A stretch of DNA of 54,649 bases, from contig RDOE01000016.1 in assembly GCA_011364975.1 (NCBI GenBank), positions 1-54,649 on the forward strand, given 5' to 3'. The notes below the pieces were generated by a model, which was not told where the DNA came from, searched no databases, and saw nothing but the letters and a program-made list of their open reading frames with translations. Shown piece by piece: positions 26,519 through 35,989 of this stretch; position 1 is the first letter of the stretch; each line of letters begins with the position of its first letter. The DNA is from Promethearchaeota archaeon. GTDB taxonomy: Archaea; Asgardarchaeota; Lokiarchaeia; Sigyniarchaeales; SOKP01. The position numbers were made by a program, and so were the translations under genes.

Positions 26519-27485
26519 TTTTTATTCCTCCACTTTTTTGTTAATTAAATTTCGAAACTTAATTGTTTTTAATTTTTTTTTAATTATTAATAGAGTTTCT
26601 TAGATAATAATATATCCGAAGAGTTATTTAAATCTTGCGACAAGTTGAGATAAATTTGAGTAATTAAGTGCAAAAAAATGTACGACAAAAAATTTAGGAT
26701 TTAATTAAAGGTCGATCATCACTGATCATGCAATGGTTGATCAATCGAAAACTTTGATTTAATTTTTTTAGGGTAAAAATTATTCAAATTATAATTAAGG
26801 ATAAAAGATGGTTTAGATGGTTATTTTTATCATAGAATGGGGAATTAAAAAATTTTAAAGTGAAGTCAATCATTCCCAACTAGTATCATATCATTCCTTG
26901 GATGATCATCACTAATAAGTCATGACTGACCTAACTAGTAAAAATTAATTTTAACTTAGTCATTGCATCAATCATATCAAAATGAAAAACAGTAACTTTT
27001 TATGGTCAATGGAAGTTGTTTATTTTTATTACATTCCAATAAAAGTATGTCTTTGCTGGAATTGAACTATAATTTTTAACCCGGTTATTCTAAAAATATA
27101 TTATATCATAACAACAAAAAACCGTTAAAGTTAGAATTTTTGTTTAGAATAAACATCTATTGATTTTATTTGCTCGATTATATGTGGCTTCTTGAGTTTC
27201 CAAATTTTTTTAATTTATTTACATTTACCTTGTTTAGAGGGTCAATTTTCGAGTAAAAATGCTAAAATATTAATCTCCCAATTCTCCCAATTTAATTATA
27301 TTTAGAGGTATATTCCTTTACTTTAAGCCAAAAAATCTTAATTAATTTAGGACAGAAATTAAAGAAAATGGTAACTTAGAGGTAAGAAATTATAATTTAA
27401 AACACAAATTTTAATTAATTTTTATTATTTTATTCTAATAAAATAATTCAATAAATAATCAAACTTATTGTAAAAAGGTTTAATC
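26519..27485. other. 967-bp gene-free region between histone and proteasome genes
   Basis: No open frame of meaningful length or tRNA is visible. It holds the histone and psmB control regions. In its middle, which is less AT-rich, GATCATCACT occurs twice (26714-26723 and 26904-26913), AACTAGTA occurs twice (26878-26885 and 26933-26940), and TGATCA flanks a 9-base loop at about 26723-26743, so a small structured RNA or protein-binding region is possible. I see no RNase P or SRP RNA hallmark. Confidence 0.5.
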
Positions 27486-28106
27486 ATGAGTGAACAGCAG
27501 ATTATGGTTCCAGGAGCTACGGGGGTAGCCATCAAATGTAAAGATGGAGTGGTGCTAGGAAATGATAGAAGAGCGACTTGGGGGTATACGGTTACAAATA
27601 AGAAGACTCAAAAGGTATTTAAGATCACGGAGAATATAGGAATTACCTGTTACGGATTAATCGGTGATTTTCAGATATTAATAAAGATCCTCCGAGCACA
27701 AGCAGCATTATATGAATTAGATGCGAAAGAATCTATTTCTACGAGGAGCATGGCAAAGTTAGTTTCAAATTATCTTTATTCACGAAAAATGGCCCCCTTA
27801 TATACTAATTTAGTAATTGCAGGGGTTGACAAAGATGGACCTCAATTGTATACCTTGGATGCGTTAGGATCTTTAATTCCAGAAGATTATGGAACAACTG
27901 GTACGGGAATGTTATTATCTATTGGTATATTAGAAGCGGATTATAAACCCGAAATGACAATAGCTCAGGGCGTTAAATTGGTTGAGAAAGCAATTAGAAA
28001 TTCCATCAAACGAGATGCTATGTCTGGAAATGGAATTGACATCCTAATTATCAAAAAAGATGGTGCTGAAGAGAAGCACATCGAAATTGATGAGTTAGGA
28101 GAATAG
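27486..28106 (+). CDS. psmB: Proteasome beta-type subunit lacking catalytic Thr1
   Basis: The 206-aa protein aligns without gaps to archaeal 20S beta subunits: GATGVAIKCKDGVVLGNDRRATWG against GTTTVGITLKDAVIMATERRVTM of Thermoplasma. The residue after the pro-peptide Gly is Ala, not Thr, although Asp17, Lys33 and the Asp166/Ser169 region (KRDAMSGNGID) are kept. It lacks the N-terminal helix of alpha subunits. It is therefore a beta subunit that should be unable to autoprocess or cleave peptides, presumably mixed with an active beta elsewhere in the genome. Start ATG has AAGG seven bases upstream. Confidence 0.85.
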   Translation: MSEQQIMVPGATGVAIKCKDGVVLGNDRRATWGYTVTNKKTQKVFKITENIGITCYGLIGDFQILIKILRAQAALYELDAKESISTRSMAKLVSNYLYSRKMAPLYTNLVIAGVDKDGPQLYTLDALGSLIPEDYGTTGTGMLLSIGILEADYKPEMTIAQGVKLVEKAIRNSIKRDAMSGNGIDILIIKKDGAEEKHIEIDELGE

Positions 28107-28367
28107 ATTCACAAATCTTTTTAGATTGGCTTTTAACATTTTAAAATAACATTAATGAACTCAATAAGAGTTAATTGAGAAGTGTTTGGTTTTTTATACT
28201 AAAATAGATGGACCTTATAGGTTGATTGTTGCGAATTAGGAGCCCATCTTAATAGGAATTTGTAGATTAAAATATTATTATAACTAAAGGATTATACAAG
28301 TTGAATTTTTATTAAATGATTCTTTTTTTTACATGTTAGTATATCTAATTTTTAATGGTGTTTCACA

Positions 28368-30404
28368 TTGCGCTTAATTGATAACACTTTCGATGGTCAT
28401 AGAGAAGTAAGGGGATATAATAAAGAAGAAATGTCAAGTATTAAAAATAAGGTTTTAGAAATCCAAACTGATAAAGCAAAAAGCCAAAATTTAGAAGATT
28501 TCTTAAACTCAGAATTTAAGTTGGAAGTTCTTGAAGGATATTCAAAATATTTTAATGAGATTAAACAGTTTTCAGAAGAATATTTAATATCAAAGTCAAA
28601 CAATAATTATTTTCATTTAAAAACAGCAATATTTGATGAGATAGAACTAATTTATAACAACTTGACAAATTTAAGTTCTAATATAAGGAATGTTAAGCGG
28701 TTGATAAAAAATGGTAAGCAGCTTGAAGAGATATTAGGAAAATATAAGATACTTCTTGATAGAATTGAAACTTTTTTACCCCGATTGAAAAGTACCATTA
28801 CAAAAACAGAAAAAGAGTATAATAATGAAATTTATTTATGGATAAATAGTAATAAGATAAAGAACTTAATGTTTCGCGTGAATGATATCTCTGAAAATAT
28901 AAATAAATGGCAAGAAGTTAAAGATTTACAAGAATATATTAAAGATTTAATTGAAGCAAAAACTCAAAAGAAAATTAAATCATGGAAGGAGGTATTATTA
29001 TCACTTCATTTTAATGAATTGTACCAATATTTTTTAAGTAAATATGAAAAACAAATTAACGTATTTGATGACCTACTCTTTTTATTATATCGTAAGAACA
29101 TCATAGAGGAACATCAAGGGGAAGAATTTATTAATATTCTCGAAAGGAAAGAAGTGGTAAACAATTTAAAGATTAAGATGCGTCCCTTAATCCTCGCACT
29201 AATTAAGGATAAGCTTGAGGGTGATATCAAAGAGATTGAAAATTTAGATAAACAATATGATTTAACAGGAACGGGTATAGGAAAGTTAAATGTTGAGGAG
29301 CTTCTAAATCAAAAATTTAAAGATTTCTTGCCAAAATTAGTTGATTACTATTTTAAAGGATTAGATAAAAGATTTCAGAAGATAGCAAATCAAGTAGATA
29401 ATCCTGAGGAATTTATTGAAGTGGTTAATTCCTGTTATAATAAAATTGATAAATTTGCTTCTAAAATTGATGAAATTGATACTTGGATTCTACGGTTTGA
29501 TAACATTCTTAAACCTTATGAAAACATCACTGATTCATTAAAAAAGTCTATTGGAAATCTAAGTTCAGAAATTTATCGCCGTAAAGAAGAGTATTTGAAT
29601 TATATGAGTAATATTAGAGATGAAGGTTTAAGAATTGAGTTGAGGAACTTTGTTGATAAGAAAATCGAAGAAGTAAATAAGCTGATTCATTCATATGAAG
29701 ATGAAACTTCTGTAATTATTAGGGAAGAATTACCGCAATTAAAGGAAATTAGAGATTTATTAAAGGATTATAAAGAGAAGATTGACAAGATAAAAGAAGA
29801 AGTTTATTTTAAACTAGAGGCTTACAAGGAACATAACATAGATATGTACCAAGTTATTAAACATTGGGAGGACAATTTCAATCGTAAAAAGCAACAACTC
29901 ACTTTTTTACTTACAATTTTAATAAATAAGATTTTTAAAAGTTTTAGTGAGCTTATTGACAAGGAATCAATAATGTTTGCAGAAATAAGTGAAATTACTA
30001 AACAAACTGAAAATTTCGAAGGGCTACCTATTAATTTCGCATTATCCTCTTTTTTAGCAAATAAATTGTCTGAAAGCGAATTACGAGAAAGAATTACGGA
30101 AATTAATGCTAAAATTAACCAATTGACAACGAGTTTAGGATTGTATCAGATCGAAGCATCTAAAATGGAAGAGATTTTATCTAATAAAGTTAAAGTGAGA
30201 GAGGGAGTATCTGCCTCAAATGTACAGTGTACTGTTTGCCATAAAAACATTAATTTTGCAAAAGATAAGTTAATAACATGCCCTTTTTGTGCAAGCACAT
30301 ACCATTATCTCTGTGTTGCAGATTGGCTTTCCAAATATAACTCTTGTCCCATGTGTCAAAACCAATTCCTCGATCCAAATTTAGGAATTTTCGAAAATGA
30401 GTGA
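28368..30404 (+). CDS. Long coiled-coil protein with C-terminal RING-CH-like zinc finger
   Basis: Residues 1 to about 600 are charged helices, largely coiled coil, without membrane segments. The C-terminus has eight ligands in the order C621, C624, C638, C641, H646, C649, C660, C663 (CTVC-x13-CPFC-x4-HYLC-x10-CPMC), with VADWLSKYNSCPMC like the RING 'xxWLxxxxxCPxC' ending. The C4HC3 order resembles RING-CH (MARCH-type) or PHD fingers more than classic RING. Asgard archaea encode ubiquitin systems, so a role as a ubiquitin ligase-like scaffold is a fair hypothesis. Start may be TTG 28368 or ATG 28431. Confidence 0.65.
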   Translation: MRLIDNTFDGHREVRGYNKEEMSSIKNKVLEIQTDKAKSQNLEDFLNSEFKLEVLEGYSKYFNEIKQFSEEYLISKSNNNYFHLKTAIFDEIELIYNNLTNLSSNIRNVKRLIKNGKQLEEILGKYKILLDRIETFLPRLKSTITKTEKEYNNEIYLWINSNKIKNLMFRVNDISENINKWQEVKDLQEYIKDLIEAKTQKKIKSWKEVLLSLHFNELYQYFLSKYEKQINVFDDLLFLLYRKNIIEEHQGEEFINILERKEVVNNLKIKMRPLILALIKDKLEGDIKEIENLDKQYDLTGTGIGKLNVEELLNQKFKDFLPKLVDYYFKGLDKRFQKIANQVDNPEEFIEVVNSCYNKIDKFASKIDEIDTWILRFDNILKPYENITDSLKKSIGNLSSEIYRRKEEYLNYMSNIRDEGLRIELRNFVDKKIEEVNKLIHSYEDETSVIIREELPQLKEIRDLLKDYKEKIDKIKEEVYFKLEAYKEHNIDMYQVIKHWEDNFNRKKQQLTFLLTILINKIFKSFSELIDKESIMFAEISEITKQTENFEGLPINFALSSFLANKLSESELRERITEINAKINQLTTSLGLYQIEASKMEEILSNKVKVREGVSASNVQCTVCHKNINFAKDKLITCPFCASTYHYLCVADWLSKYNSCPMCQNQFLDPNLGIFENE

Positions 30405-30461
30405 GGTATTTTCAAATCTTCTTTGTTTATAAAATGCTATCTTTAATTTATTAGATAATCC

Positions 30462-31334
30462 TTACGCTTCAATTTGGTCGAAAAGAAAATTCATAAAGGT
30501 ACGGATTTGCTTATTAGCTAGAGTTTTATTATTAAAATTAGAATATAGGTAATTTCCTAAATAAGTCTTGATCTCAGCAATTAAATCTTCAAATCTTATG
30601 AAATTGTAATCCTCATTAAGAATGTCATTGTTTATAAGAGGCTTAATATGCTTTTGAATCAAGAAACACACAAAATTCACTAAGATTGTGTTAATATTCT
30701 CTTGATCATCGGGAGATAGTTCATAATCTCCTTTAATGATTTCTTCTTTAATATTATTTAACTGGAGAAGGGATATTTCTATATCTTTTGGTAGTCCAAT
30801 TTCCTTGATTTTCATAGCCATATTTCTTTGTACCGAAAAATCTTGTGTGGAATTGCAATAATCCTCTAAATTAGTAAAAAATCTTACTAAAAATTTGAAA
30901 TTATCCTCAATTTGATATAAGCTCTCCCAAGTATCAAAATTTAACTCAGTAAGGGTTGCTTCGATTTGTTTTTTTACTTTGTCAGAAATATCTCTTAGAT
31001 GCTGAGAATAATCTCCATATGGAAATCCATAGTAATAGCTATTATACTTTTCTTGCATATCTTTTGAATTTTGAGATAATACTTTTTCTTTTCGGACAAG
31101 TTCTTTTACGAACTTCATGATGTAATTACAATTAGGGCAATAAGTTGTCCAAGAGCTCAAAACCACTTCTGGTGGCTTAACAGCAGAGCTACTTATATAT
31201 CCGTTAAATCCGGATAATTTTTTCCCATCATGAGTCGAAAAAATTGTCTCTTCTGGATAAAATGTTCTAGGAATAAATTTATTTTCACAGACAGGGCAAT
31301 TGATCATGTTTTTTTCTTTCATAATTCCAAACAT
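30462..31334 (-). CDS. Zinc-finger protein, DUF2225-like
   Basis: After a short start the protein carries INCPVCENKFIPRTFY and about 55 residues later TTYCPNCNYIMKF, two CxxC knuckles that probably form one zinc site, as in DUF2225 proteins. The remaining 200 residues are helical with no catalytic motif. The function of the family is unknown. ATG at 31334 is preferred over TTG one codon upstream; a further ATG four codons on is possible. It converges on the RING-CH-like gene, 57 bases apart. Confidence 0.5.
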   Translation of the reverse strand: MFGIMKEKNMINCPVCENKFIPRTFYPEETIFSTHDGKKLSGFNGYISSSAVKPPEVVLSSWTTYCPNCNYIMKFVKELVRKEKVLSQNSKDMQEKYNSYYYGFPYGDYSQHLRDISDKVKKQIEATLTELNFDTWESLYQIEDNFKFLVRFFTNLEDYCNSTQDFSVQRNMAMKIKEIGLPKDIEISLLQLNNIKEEIIKGDYELSPDDQENINTILVNFVCFLIQKHIKPLINNDILNEDYNFIRFEDLIAEIKTYLGNYLYSNFNNKTLANKQIRTFMNFLFDQIEA

Positions 31335-31545
31335 CAACTATGATTTCAATAACTATTATTCGCTATTGATTTAAGGGAGATTTTAAATTAAAACAGGTTT
31401 AAAAATTGTCACCAGGTTTAATTTTTTTATTTATAAATTCCGAAATTTATATTCTTATATCTAAGGTGATCAAGTTTGCCTATTATATTCATGTGATACT
31501 AGGATATTTCTAACTTTTCAGCTTTTTAGAGTAGAAGACTACGTA

Positions 31546-32205
31546 TTAGATAGTAGGGGGATTAAAAATGATATTTAGAGCTAAATATACCCCAAAAATA
31601 ATCATAAAAAGAGAACAAGCTATCAATACATACTTATATATCTTAGGATTGAAGGCCTTCTTCCCAAAATGTACAATTGTGGAGATGGGAAGATACCAGA
31701 TCAAATCCCCTAATTCATGCCCTAAAAAAAACAATAAGATCCCTAAAGGATTTGCGAAACTCACATCATAAGAAATCAGAAAACCCAATCCAATCACGGC
31801 CCACCAGAACTCCCAATACGGATTCGAGAGGCTCACAATAATTCCACCTAAGAAACTATTACCCTTAAACCCCTTAATATTGTTCTCATTGATTTCTAAA
31901 CTAAAATTAATCTCTTGTTTCCTAACATCCTTAATTATCAGAATTCCATAGATTGTTAATAAAGTCCCTCCAATTATCCCAACAAAGGTAAGAAAAGTAA
32001 GATTCTGAAAGAACAATGACGCACCCGCTAAAAGAGCTATTATTAAAGCAAACTCAATAGTAGCATGCCCAAGAATTATATAAATACCGGCTAGATATCC
32101 TCTTTTCTGCTTTAAGGATTTATAAATTGTAAAGGTAAGTAAAGGTCCAGGAGATAAGGCTCCTGTTAATGCAACTAAGAAAGAGAATATAAAAATCTCA
32201 AACAT
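31546..32205 (-). CDS. LysE/RhtB-family amino acid exporter
   Basis: From MFEIFIFSFLVALTGALSPGPLL the protein matches LysE/RhtB translocators: the ALSPGP motif in helix 1, GHATIEFALII in helix 2, and SNPYWEFWWAVIG in the middle (compare NPKxxxFF). About six hydrophobic helices are present. Start ATG 32205 is chosen because residues upstream of it in the longest frame are not family-like and would overlap the preceding gene. These carriers export amino acids or similar small molecules; substrate unknown. Confidence 0.82.
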   Translation of the reverse strand: MFEIFIFSFLVALTGALSPGPLLTFTIYKSLKQKRGYLAGIYIILGHATIEFALIIALLAGASLFFQNLTFLTFVGIIGGTLLTIYGILIIKDVRKQEINFSLEINENNIKGFKGNSFLGGIIVSLSNPYWEFWWAVIGLGFLISYDVSFANPLGILLFFLGHELGDLIWYLPISTIVHFGKKAFNPKIYKYVLIACSLFMIIFGVYLALNIIFNPPTI

Positions 32206-32240
32206 GATAGAATGAATAAAGAAATTATAGCAGAAAAATC

Positions 32241-32864
32241 TTATGAGAAGGGATTCATAGCCCAATTGATTAACCATACGATTATGATTAGTACAACTAA
32301 GATAGGAATCATAAATACAAGAAACATATAAGAGCCCTTAATCATTTCTCTTCTGAATGTTTTTAAACCCTTTTCCCAATCTTTTTGCGTCTTTTCTTGC
32401 CAGTTTTTAATATCCTCTTTTATTTTTTGTTTTCTCGCATCCCATTGTTCCTTATTTTCGATTCTCTTTTTTTCTAAATCGTTTGTCCACTGTTGGATTT
32501 TACTATCCCACTCATTTCTAGTTTTATTTATAAAATCGTCAAATTTATCCTTATTCTCATCCCATTCTTTTGTATCTATCTCAATAGTTTCTTCAACTTC
32601 TTTGCTCCATTTGTTCATTTGACTTTCCCAGCTATCTCCTATATCTTCGAAGAATTTAAAAAATTTATCTTTATTCTGATTCCAGAGTTCTTCATTTCCC
32701 TTTACATTATTTTCTATTGCTTTTTGTAATGTATTAAAACCATTGGAAATGTTGTTTGTAAATTCAGTCCAACCCTTTAAAAATGCATTATCAGCCTTTT
32801 TCAAAGGTTTTTTCTCTAAATTTTTATCAGAAGGTTGTTCCTCAAAATTATTTTCATTGTTCAT
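32241..32864 (-). CDS. Tail-anchored helical protein with 40-residue Trp repeats
   Basis: The 207-aa protein is a charged helix ending in one membrane segment (about 178-200, MFLVFMIPILVVLIIIVWLIN) and a very short tail, so it is tail-anchored facing the cytosol. The helical part has a 40-residue period: Trp at 61, 79, 86, then 101, 119, 126, then 141, each block starting W-x-x-N/R-K-x-K-F/I. The regular Trp and Phe spacing suggests an amphipathic helix or helical rod that may lie on a membrane or bind a partner. I recognise no family. Confidence 0.6.
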   Translation of the reverse strand: MNNENNFEEQPSDKNLEKKPLKKADNAFLKGWTEFTNNISNGFNTLQKAIENNVKGNEELWNQNKDKFFKFFEDIGDSWESQMNKWSKEVEETIEIDTKEWDENKDKFDDFINKTRNEWDSKIQQWTNDLEKKRIENKEQWDARKQKIKEDIKNWQEKTQKDWEKGLKTFRREMIKGSYMFLVFMIPILVVLIIIVWLINWAMNPFS

Positions 32865-32949
32865 ATTGTTTTATATATGATTTTTTATATTTAAATTCAA
32901 ACACCAATTTCTCTAAATGAAACAAAAACTATACTTTTCATATTAATTT

Positions 32950-33342
32950 TTATACAAAAAATGACCAGATTCCCCCAATAAATAAACCAAGGCTTAGTAA
33001 AATAAAGTAAACACCCAGCATAATCCAAAATAAATACCAGCTTGAGAATCTTAGAGATTGCACAAAATTTTGCTTAAATAACGTCGATATAAGAAAAGCA
33101 CCTACTATTGCATCAATAAAATATGCAACTAATAAATTTGCAGGGAAAAAAGGTAAAAAATTCATAAGAATAAGAATCAATATCATTACAGCATTAATAA
33201 TAATAGAATAATAGAAGGGTTTATCAATATTTCTTTTTTTTACCCAATAATTAGTTGAAAAATAACCAATTATAAAAAAGATAGAATAAGAAATTAAATA
33301 TTGAATCATGTTGTTAAAGAATTCTCTGAAGTCGTTAATCAT
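32950..33342 (-). CDS. Small four-helix membrane protein
   Basis: The 130-aa product has four hydrophobic segments (about 14-30, 42-64, 68-90, 102-126) and no polar domain. No family motif is visible. It is on the same strand as the tail-anchored Trp-repeat gene, 85 bases downstream of it, and upstream of it in transcription. Confidence 0.5.
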   Translation of the reverse strand: MINDFREFFNNMIQYLISYSIFFIIGYFSTNYWVKKRNIDKPFYYSIIINAVMILILILMNFLPFFPANLLVAYFIDAIVGAFLISTLFKQNFVQSLRFSSWYLFWIMLGVYFILLSLGLFIGGIWSFFV

Positions 33343-33420
33343 AGATAAATTTTTTGTTAAATAAAAAATAAGATAATAGAGTTTAAATTTTTATTCCCTC
33401 TATCATTTAGAAAAGATAAT

Positions 33421-34803
33421 ATGCAATTTGAAATTATAAAGAAAACACCTCTTTATTCAGTATTTTCAGAAGTTGGAAAACGGGTATTTCTACCTCAAGG
33501 AATTTTTTATTGGTCTGATCGTGCAAAAAATGAAGCTGAACTCATTGGGACGATTGGTGCCGCGTATGCCTATGAAAACGATTTTATTGATGGAGCTTCA
33601 TCTGAATGGGTTCCCTGTTATTTGGAAGGGATTAAACAATATTTTAAGAATCTAACTATTAATGATCTAGTTCCTTATCCTTCCATTCCAGGTATTAGTA
33701 ATTTACGTGAAATATGGAAAGCTTGGATAATAGAAAAATCACTATTCACTCAAAATAACCATCAGAGTGAACTTAAGAAATTAGAAGAATATATTACCTT
33801 GCCTATTGTTACTTCAGGAGTAACAAATGGTATTTTCTTGGCTTGTTCTTTGTTTCTTAATCCTAAAGAATATATAATCGCTCCCAACAAACGTTGGGGA
33901 AATTATGATAATATTGTAGAAAAATATTTAGGAGCAAGGATTAAACCCTTCGAATTTTTTAAAGACCAAAAATTCAATTTAGAAAGCTTTAGTACAGTAA
34001 TTGACGAGGTAGCTAAAGTACAGAATAAAATAATAATCATTTTAAACTTTCCAAATAACCCAACGGGCTATATTCCTTCAAAAGAAGAAGCTCAAAATAT
34101 TGTTGAACTTCTCATGACAAAGCAGAAAATCTTAGACATACCTATAGTAGTATTAGTCGATGATGCTTATGAACCATATATCTATACTGAGGATGGAATG
34201 GATAAATCCATTTTTTATAATTTGCAACTATTGGATGAAGATATCATCCCTGTAAAATTAGATGGTGCTACAAAAGAATTACTCTTATACGGCGCAAGGA
34301 TAGGTTTTTTAACGATCGGATTAAAACCAAGTTGGACAAAGAATGAGGTAGAATTTAATCTTTTAAAGACGGAAATAGATAATATTCTTTCGGGTTTTGA
34401 TAGAATTATAATCTCAAACAGTAATCATTTTTATCAGGCTCTTATGATAAAACTCTTCAAAGAGCAAGGAATTAAAAGTATTTTGGAAATGCGAAACAAA
34501 GTCCATCTGTTATTAAAAAAAAGATACGAATTAATGGTTTCTGAATTAAAAAAGATTAATAATCAAGATATTTCGATGGACCCAAGCTCCGGGGGGTTTT
34601 TCATATTCCTTAATTTAAATCCTAATAAATTCAAAGCAAACGATTTTACAGAATTTTTACTAAGAAATTATAAGGTGGGAGTGATCCCTATAGAAAAACC
34701 CCAAGAAAATGTTAATGGCATAAGAATTGCATTCTGTTCAATTGATCTCGATAATATTCGGGAATTCGTTAAAAGAATTGATGAGGCTCTTAAGCAGTTC
34801 TAA
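33421..34803 (+). CDS. PLP-dependent aminotransferase, class I/II
   Basis: The 460-aa protein shows the fold-type I pattern: NFPNNPTGYIPS (Asn that contacts PLP), VVLVDDAYEPYIY (Asp contacting the pyridine N) and DGATKELLLYGARIGF, with the Schiff-base Lys in ATKE and the phosphate-binding Arg in ARIGF. It is longer than typical AspAT-like enzymes by about 60 residues, mostly N-terminal. The amino donor and acceptor cannot be told from sequence. It is divergent from the membrane protein gene. Confidence 0.82.
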   Translation: MQFEIIKKTPLYSVFSEVGKRVFLPQGIFYWSDRAKNEAELIGTIGAAYAYENDFIDGASSEWVPCYLEGIKQYFKNLTINDLVPYPSIPGISNLREIWKAWIIEKSLFTQNNHQSELKKLEEYITLPIVTSGVTNGIFLACSLFLNPKEYIIAPNKRWGNYDNIVEKYLGARIKPFEFFKDQKFNLESFSTVIDEVAKVQNKIIIILNFPNNPTGYIPSKEEAQNIVELLMTKQKILDIPIVVLVDDAYEPYIYTEDGMDKSIFYNLQLLDEDIIPVKLDGATKELLLYGARIGFLTIGLKPSWTKNEVEFNLLKTEIDNILSGFDRIIISNSNHFYQALMIKLFKEQGIKSILEMRNKVHLLLKKRYELMVSELKKINNQDISMDPSSGGFFIFLNLNPNKFKANDFTEFLLRNYKVGVIPIEKPQENVNGIRIAFCSIDLDNIREFVKRIDEALKQF

Positions 34804-34810
34804 ATAAAGT

Positions 34811-34820
34811 TATTTTTTTT
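34811..34820 (+). terminator. Poly-T terminator after the aminotransferase
   Basis: Eight consecutive T about 10 bases past the stop form a U-tract, just before the TATA box of the gelsolin gene. Confidence 0.45.
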
Positions 34821-34830
34821 CTTGACACTA

Positions 34831-34840
34831 TTTATAAATA
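34831..34840 (+). promoter_or_regulatory. TATA box of the gelsolin-like gene
   Basis: TTTATAAATA lies 65-74 bases before the ATG at 34905, implying a leader of about 40 bases. Confidence 0.5.
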
Positions 34841-34904
34841 CTTAAAAAGATGTAGTTTATATTTATTGTAACTTTTACAAAAAAAATTTTAGTAATGAGT
34901 AAAA

Positions 34905-35921
34905 ATGAAAATTTTTATGATAGATCAGGGCCAGTTGAAAGAAATCAATAAACCTGTATTTTCAACTGGAGATGTATATATCGTTGATGATCAAAGAACT
35001 CTCTATGTTTGGATTGGAAATAAATGTAGTGTTGATGAAAAAACTGCAGGAGCGGCCCATGCGAGGAGTTTAGACCAACAAAGAGGTGGCGCCGCAAAAA
35101 TTATTACTGTTGATCAAGGTCAAGAAACCCCTGAATTTTTGAAATTAATTAATACTCTCGGTGCTATGAAGGTCGTAGAAAAGAACGTTGCTAAAACACT
35201 ATTAAAAGATGTAAGTACTGGTGATTGGGCAGGCTTTTCCGAATGGAAAAACATTTTATATCGTGTATCTTCAGAGGAATTCGAAGGAATAAATGCGATG
35301 AAAATGATTCAAGTTCCTTTCTCTAAGGATTCCTTAGATACAGAAGATTGCTTTATTGCTGATTTGGGAAATAAGGTTTATATATGGCAGGGAAATGCAT
35401 GTAATGTAAAAGAAAAAGTTAAATCAGGGCAATGGGCAAGGCAAATTGATGCAGAAAGATCGGGATTACAGAATGAAACTATATTTGAAGAAGGAGATGA
35501 TATAGAATTCATAAGTGCTTTAATGCGTGGTGAAGATTACAAAGAATCTGATGCATTCCAATTAAGAGCGGAATCTGAATTAGAACCGGAAACTGAAGCA
35601 GATGAAGCCGTAGCAAGAATTCAACCAGAATTTAAATCTCAAGTAAGAGAATTTACTCCAGAAGAAATTAAATCAGATATTGCTGAAGTAAAAGCAACAA
35701 GCGCTTCAAGTGCCGGACCAGGAATTCCAGGTACCTTTGATGACTCAATACTTACAATTGATAAAATTGATGGTCGTAGAAAATGTCCCAAATGTGGTAA
35801 TGAAGACAAAATGAAAATTCATGAATCCACCGATAAAAGTAATATCATTCTCGACTACCCGAGAGTGTACGGGAAGATGTATCGCTGTGGAGAGTGCGGA
35901 ATCGCTTGGCGTGAAAAATAG
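34905..35921 (+). CDS. Two-domain gelsolin fused to a C-terminal zinc ribbon
   Basis: Two gelsolin-like repeats are visible: residues about 10-95 (DVYIVDDQRTLYVWIGNKCSVDEK...A..AR.LDQQRGG) and 115-212 (DCFIADLGNKVYIWQGNACNVKEKVKSGQWARQID). Both carry the D-x-Y/C-x-x-D...V-W-x-G signature. An acidic disordered linker (215-285) leads to a zinc ribbon with C294, C297, C328 and C331. Asgard two-domain gelsolins have been shown to regulate actin; these act with Asgard actin in the cytosol. The ribbon closely resembles that of the 43890-44228 protein. It has its own promoter. Confidence 0.85.
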   Translation: MKIFMIDQGQLKEINKPVFSTGDVYIVDDQRTLYVWIGNKCSVDEKTAGAAHARSLDQQRGGAAKIITVDQGQETPEFLKLINTLGAMKVVEKNVAKTLLKDVSTGDWAGFSEWKNILYRVSSEEFEGINAMKMIQVPFSKDSLDTEDCFIADLGNKVYIWQGNACNVKEKVKSGQWARQIDAERSGLQNETIFEEGDDIEFISALMRGEDYKESDAFQLRAESELEPETEADEAVARIQPEFKSQVREFTPEEIKSDIAEVKATSASSAGPGIPGTFDDSILTIDKIDGRRKCPKCGNEDKMKIHESTDKSNIILDYPRVYGKMYRCGECGIAWREK

Positions 35922-35989
35922 ATTAAGTTTTAAGTAATATATTTTATATTTTTTCTCTTTTTTAAAATAAGTTCTAATATTTTTAAGAT

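Noticed and set aside
26519..27485. RNase P RNA, SRP RNA or another large structural RNA in the gene-free block
   Set aside because: None of the conserved cores of these RNAs is visible and the region is mostly too AT-rich.
27510..27520. Catalytic Thr of the proteasome subunit at the residue after Ala
   Set aside because: Using that Thr as residue 1 would shift Asp17 and Lys33 by one; the gapless alignment with Thermoplasma and human subunits puts Ala at position 1.
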